The notes under the pieces were generated by a model. It did no database searches. It saw nothing but the letters and a program-made list of their open reading frames with translations, and had not been told where the DNA came from. Positions 59,554 to 64,000 of a stretch of 64,000 nt of DNA are shown one piece after another. Position 1 is the stretch's first letter. Each line of letters begins with the position of its first letter. The stretch lies in the NCBI GenBank assembly GCA_022376925.1, contig JAIOJX010000032.1, positions 118,645,979 to 118,709,978 of the forward strand, given 5' to 3'. A program made the translations under genes and the position numbers. Source of the DNA: Tragulus kanchil (Eukaryota; Chordata; Mammalia; Artiodactyla; Tragulidae).

Positions 59554-60889
59554 CACACACACACACATCTCTCAAAAAGCTCCATCTGGTAGAGGGATTC
59601 AACCCTGCACAGAAGAGAAGAGGTGACACGTCTGCTAAGGGAACACAGAAGATGGGTCCAGCCTGTCGTCAGGATGCTCAGGGAAGGCCTCTCAGAGGAG
59701 GGGTCAGAGCGAAGGCTTTGCCCAAGAGTGGCCGGCAGGACTAGCCTGTGTCACTCCCCAGCTCCTTGGAAGCCACCAGTGGCTCCCCAGCACCCTCGGG
59801 GCTGAGGTAGGCAAGTCCTTCATTTGGTAGGCAAGTCCTTTCTCCATTGCCCCTGACCTCTCCACTGCCCACTTCTGGCCTTGAGGTGGGTGGCGGTCCT
59901 CTTTGGGAAGCCTGGCATGCTCTCAGGTCTTGAGGCACTCCTCCTCTGCACTGCCACAGCTCGTGCTCACCAGGTGACACTTGGCACTCTGTACTTGCGC
60001 CGCCTATGTGGTCTTCCTTCTCTAGTACAGGGAAAGGAACTTGAGTGCCGACTGAGATCCCCCGTGCCCAGCATGAGGCCTGACGACAGAAGTTGTTCAG
60101 TGATTGTTAAATGAATAGAGCTAACTGGTGCTTGCCCGAGATCCTCTCCCTGCACTGTCACTCAAAGCCTGTCTAATCTGTCCTATGAGAAGCCTTCTCA
60201 AATGAACAATACAGCCCCTTCAACACACACAGCATCTTCCGGATTCCTGTAATCTTCCACTTACTTATTTTGAAAAGTGTACTTGCGATGTTTGCCTTGT
60301 GCCCAGCCTGTGTACTCTGGGCACACAGAGCATCCTCAGAAGGCTGGGAGTCTGGCGGGGGAGGCATGTGTGCAGGCACAGTGAAAAGGTTATGGCCAGC
60401 GTGTTGGACAAGGGCTTGTCTGGTTGCGGAGGGTGTCCAGGGAAGACTGGGATCAGGGCAGGGAAAGCCTCCACCAGTATACTCACAGCTTCTAAGCATA
60501 AGCAAGGGGCGGAGGCAGTAATGGGGAGGGCGGGGCGGTGGAGGGCGGCTTCTTGGCAAAGGAAATTCCAAGAAGGAAACACAAAGCGGAGGCTGGATCC
60601 CAGGGAGAGAGGGCCGCCTGGAGGCAGAGCCAGCAGGGAAGCTAATGTTGGGATACCTGGCGTGGCCGAGCACTGCAGCTGTGGATGGGCATTGATGTTA
60701 GTTTAGTAAGACGGGTTGGGAGTGGGTGGTGGTCTCCAGGGAAGCAGCTGAAAAAAAGGAAATCAGCCCTGAGACTGGCCAGTGAGGAAAACACGGTGAG
60801 CGAGCAGAAACGGCAGACTCTGGGGCAGCCACTGGAAGAAGATTGGGAGAGTTACCTGACTCGGGGCTTTCAGGGAAAGGCAAAGGTGG

Positions 60890-61560
60890 CGTGTCGGCTC
60901 TGTGCCCAGAAACCCGGCAGCATTGAAGCCAGGACGCCCCAGATGCCGCTCCCCTGGGGGTGGGCGTTGATTCACAGGCGCGGCCACTCGGATGACAAAC
61001 GACCTGTCTTCCCCACCGCCACCCCCACTCCACCCACTACCCTAGAGGCCAGCAGCCCAACAGAGAGCCGGCCTCCTCCTGACGCTGGTCGCAGCGAGCT
61101 GGAGACACCAGCGCTCCCCTCCTCGCTCCTCCCCGTCCGCTGTCGGGAGCCCCTGCGGGATGACAGCGACGGTGAAGACGCAGGTGCCTCCGACCTTCGG
61201 GACAGCTCTGCCTCCCGCAATCCAGCGCCGTGGTCGCTGACCGCACCTGGGGGAAGCACCTGCTACGTATGCTGTGGATGCTTACCTTGGGACTGGGCAT
61301 TCTTAGACGAGGTGGAGGCCCGCACTCTGTCCCCGCTTCCTCTGCGACGAAGGGGGTCTGCCCAGACTGGGGGAAGCCGCGCAGTCCCAAGCCTCTCACC
61401 CACCGCTCTTAGCTCACAATCCCCGGGAGGCAGGGGAGGGGCAGCGGAGCTTTAGGTGGCGGCAACAGGGGCTTCATTTTGCCGGGGAGCCCTGGGTCTT
61501 GCTGCGGCGTAGGGGAAATGGAGGGATCTGGGAGAGGACTCGAGGGCGAGCGGAGGTGGA
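60890..61560. promoter_or_regulatory. CpG island, probable TMEM269 promoter, copy 1
   Basis: CpG-dense stretch rising out of AT-richer flanks (dense around 61070-61250 and 61320-61560) with a minus-strand splice donor at 61285. It lies at the 5' end expected for TMEM269. Both strands stay open over several hundred bases, as CpG islands often do, and I do not accept these frames as genes. Confidence 0.55.
61286..61300 (-). CDS. TMEM269: Candidate first coding exon of TMEM269 (MPSPK), copy 1
   Basis: On the minus strand the CpG island contains ATG CCC AGT CCC AAG directly followed by the strong donor GTAAGC (61285 downwards). The exon ends in phase 0 and the next exon (55774) also begins in phase 0 directly after its CAG acceptor, so the join is legal. 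The frame is open further upstream, back to an ATG at 61397-61399, so a longer N-terminus of 38 codons is also possible. Alternatively this exon is untranslated and translation begins at the ATG that opens exon 55683-55774. Inference only; no transcript is available. Confidence 0.4.
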
Positions 61561-61971
61561 AAAGCCTCAGCAGGTGAAGAGGCCAGCGTGCACGGTGCAG
61601 GGGAGGTGGGCAGGGAGCTGGGAGGTAAAGCTCTAAAGGGATGCTAGAGTTCTGCCTGTGTAGGGCCCCTGGAAGCTAAAGCCCCTCCGTGTGGGCAGGG
61701 ATTCTGGCTATGTTTGGTTCACTGCCTTGTCTTTGTGCCTCTATGAACGCTAAGACATAAAGTACCCTCCAGTCCCCCTCCCCACCCCCAGCCTCAATAT
61801 TTGCTGGATCAATGACAAGCTTGAGTAACTTAGACTCAGTCCTGAAAATAGTACATTTTCAGTAGAGAAGAGATATGGTCAAGTTGGTTTAGAAAGATTA
61901 TCCTGGCAGCCAGTGTGGAGGAAGGCTTTAAAAAAACCTGACTCGGGGCTTTCAGGGAAAGGCAAAGGTGG

Positions 61972-62642
61972 CGTGTCGGCTCTGTGCCCAGAAACCCGGC
62001 AGCATTGAAGCCAGGACGCCCCAGATGCCGCTCCCCTGGGGGTGGGCGTTGATTCACAGGCGCGGCCACTCGGATGACAAACGACCTGTCTTCCCCACCG
62101 CCACCCCCACTCCACCCACTACCCTAGAGGCCAGCAGCCCAACAGAGAGCCGGCCTCCTCCTGACGCTGGTCGCAGCGAGCTGGAGACACCAGCGCTCCC
62201 CTCCTCGCTCCTCCCCGTCCGCTGTCGGGAGCCCCTGCGGGATGACAGCGACGGTGAAGACGCAGGTGCCTCCGACCTTCGGGACAGCTCTGCCTCCCGC
62301 AATCCAGCGCCGTGGTCGCTGACCGCACCTGGGGGAAGCACCTGCTACGTATGCTGTGGATGCTTACCTTGGGACTGGGCATTCTTAGACGAGGTGGAGG
62401 CCCGCACTCTGTCCCCGCTTCCTCTGCGACGAAGGGGGTCTGCCCAGACTGGGGGAAGCCGCGCAGTCCCAAGCCTCTCACCCACCGCTCTTAGCTCACA
62501 ATCCCCGGGAGGCAGGGGAGGGGCAGCGGAGCTTTAGGTGGCGGCAACAGGGGCTTCATTTTGCCGGGGAGCCCTGGGTCTTGCTGCGGCGTAGGGGAAA
62601 TGGAGGGATCTGGGAGAGGACTCGAGGGCGAGCGGAGGTGGA
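61972..62642. promoter_or_regulatory. CpG island, probable TMEM269 promoter, duplicate copy
   Basis: Repeats 60890-61560 with an offset of 1082 bases (duplication T). Confidence 0.5.
62368..62382 (-). CDS. TMEM269: Candidate first coding exon of TMEM269, duplicate copy
   Basis: Same sequence and donor as 61286-61300, shifted by 1082 bases in the second unit of duplication T. Confidence 0.35.
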
Positions 62643-63012
62643 AAAGCCTCAGCAGGTGAAGAGGCCAGCGTGCACGGTGCAGGGGAGGTGGGCAGGGAGC
62701 TGGGAGGTAAAGCTCTAAAGGGATGCTAGAGTTCTGCCTGTGTAGGGCCCCTGGAAGCTAAAGCCCCTCCGTGTGGGCAGGGATTCTGGCTATGTTTGGT
62801 TCACTGCCTTGTCTTTGTGCCTCTATGAACGCTAAGACATAAAGTACCCTCCAGTCCCCCTCCCCACCCCCAGCCTCAATATTTGCTGGATCAATGACAA
62901 GCTTGAGTAACTTAGACTCAGTCCTGAAAATAGTACATTTTCAGTAGAGAAGAGATATGGTCAAGTTGGTTTAGAAAGATTATCCTGGCAGCCAGTGTGG
63001 AGGAAGGCTTTA

Positions 63013-64000
63013 TGTAACACTGCGTGAGCTGAGGAGGGCTGGAGCAAACCCATCTTGTTGGACAGAGCAGACAGGACTGAGAAGGAGCCCTGGGAGTTGC
63101 TGTGCCAAGACAGAGTGAGAGGGAGGAGGGAGGAACGAGGAGCTCCTCTAGATACCCAGGTTCCTAAGTTCGATGAGTAGGTGCCACAGAGAGGCCTGCT
63201 AGTACTGGGAAGGATTCCAAGCACCAATTCTAACACCTGCCCCACATTCTCTGAGCTACCCTGTTCCTAAGAGACTGCAGCAAGAGCTTCCAGGGCCCCA
63301 GCTGAGAATATGCAAGAAGGGGTGGACCCAGGGGGTCAGGTAATCCTCTGCCTCACCTGGCAGCCTGGAGAGGGAAGAGCAGATCTGTCCTGAGTGGCTG
63401 CTAGCCACTGGGTGCTGGGCTCAATGCTTTACAGACATTATAGTCACCTTCCTGGATTTTCTCAAATGCCACTGTTAGTATTGGCATTCCCATTCTCCAG
63501 AAGAGGAAACGGGCACTAGTTGATTTTACTGAAGGTTACACCATTACTAATGAGTGGGTGTGAGGCCTGAACAGTTTGACTCTCAAATCATACCTCAGGT
63601 ATTTGAGAACCAGGGTGGAGGCGTCTGAAGCGGCGCTGCAGGTGTAAGCCCAGGTGTAGCTCAGCTTCTTTCCATCAGCTGTATCTCCATTTGCCCAGGC
63701 TACATGGACGGTTAAATAGTGGCAGAATAAAAACTCTCATATAATACTGGCCTTAACTTTTAACTACATTTACACTCCAACTCTAGCGTTAGCTGATGTG
63801 TACATGTGAACAAGTTACTTTGGTTTTCTGAACCTATTTCCTAATTGTAAAATGGGGTTGTCGTGACAATTAAATGAGCTTATATGAAATGCTCAGCATA
63901 GCACAAAAGCTTGATCATCAGCATCATTAGTATTCTAAGGATGCCACCATGTGTCTGTTAGTCTGGACATTACCAATGCTTACTTCAGAAGAGTGAGGCA
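63013..64000. other. Unduplicated tail of the window
   Basis: Contains a MIR-like fragment near 63800-63905 (gaacaagttactttgg, gtaaaatggggttgtcgtg). No coding exon recognised. C1orf50 would be the next gene expected from known gene order, but I see none of it. Confidence 0.45.

Larger units (their letters stand above)
38157..62382 (-). other. TMEM269: TMEM269 gene locus
   Basis: Minus-strand gene whose five core exons (55683-55774, 47845-47942, 45941-46084, 43924-44124, 38157-38293) join with all four splice phases in register to give 223 residues. The total is 672 coding bases including the stop. A sixth exon in the CpG island at 61286 may add a short N-terminus. Naming rests on position (next to and convergent with SVBP) and on the protein type, a small multi-pass CDP-alcohol phosphatidyltransferase-like protein; I have not aligned it to a database. 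Most exons are doubled by the 1.1 kb duplications. Confidence 0.8.
60855..63012. repeat. Duplication T: 60855-61930 and 61937-63012
   Basis: 1076-base copies separated by six A. It doubles the putative TMEM269 CpG island and first exon. Confidence 0.95.

Noticed and set aside
60685..61455. 256-codon plus-strand open frame over the CpG island, and 189-codon version at 61968-62537
   Set aside because: CpG islands have few stop codons in any frame; minus-strand frames are equally open here, composition is Pro/Ser/Arg-rich with no domain, and the minus strand carries the plausible splice donor.
4928..63012. A CRISPR-like or satellite array built from the 1.1 kb repeats
   Set aside because: Each repeat occurs only twice (three times at overlaps) and every unit has different sequence, so this is neither a satellite nor an array.

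Overview
The window is nuclear DNA of a ruminant artiodactyl. It is packed with BovB/ART2-type LINE ends, Bov-tA SINEs, CHR-type tRNA-Glu SINEs and artiodactyl L1 tails, and its genes are split by introns. The unit order matches the mammalian ERMAP / SVBP / TMEM269 neighbourhood (human 1p34.2), read in the opposite direction to the human chromosome.

Layout. 1-17 kb is repeat-rich DNA with no coding exon I can support. It holds a broken PRDX1 retropseudogene (1.1-2.55 kb), a solo ERV LTR (9.41-9.87 kb) and an old hAT-Charlie DNA transposon (9.94-13.16 kb) opened by later insertions. 17.1-18.7 kb is a CpG island, the likely bidirectional promoter of SVBP (+) and ERMAP (-). 19-31.4 kb holds SVBP: two coding exons that give the full 66-residue small vasohibin-binding protein. 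38-62.4 kb holds a minus-strand, multi-exon membrane protein gene that I assign to TMEM269. Its splice phases all fit and its sequence is that of a CDP-alcohol phosphatidyltransferase-like protein with a degraded catalytic motif. A second CpG island (60.9-62.6 kb) probably holds its promoter and first exon. A 5S rRNA retropseudogene lies at 52.4 kb.

The most important structure is not a gene. I count 20 direct near-tandem duplications, each about 1.07-1.18 kb long, from 4.9 kb to 63.0 kb. Copies are almost identical and differ mostly in homopolymer lengths. They join at a few bases of shared sequence or at 6-39 bp of unrelated filler. Where neighbouring duplications meet, a short stretch is present three times. 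The whole pattern is what results if overlapping 2-8 kb pieces, each sharing about 1.1 kb with the next, were laid end to end without merging the overlaps. I therefore read the window as about 42 kb of real sequence inflated to 64 kb. Most SVBP and TMEM269 exons appear twice for this reason and should be counted once.

Gene logic: SVBP is the chaperone and activator partner of the vasohibin tubulin carboxypeptidases. TMEM269 is a poorly characterised multi-pass membrane protein. Nothing in the sequence suggests the two work together; they are simply neighbours facing each other tail to tail.
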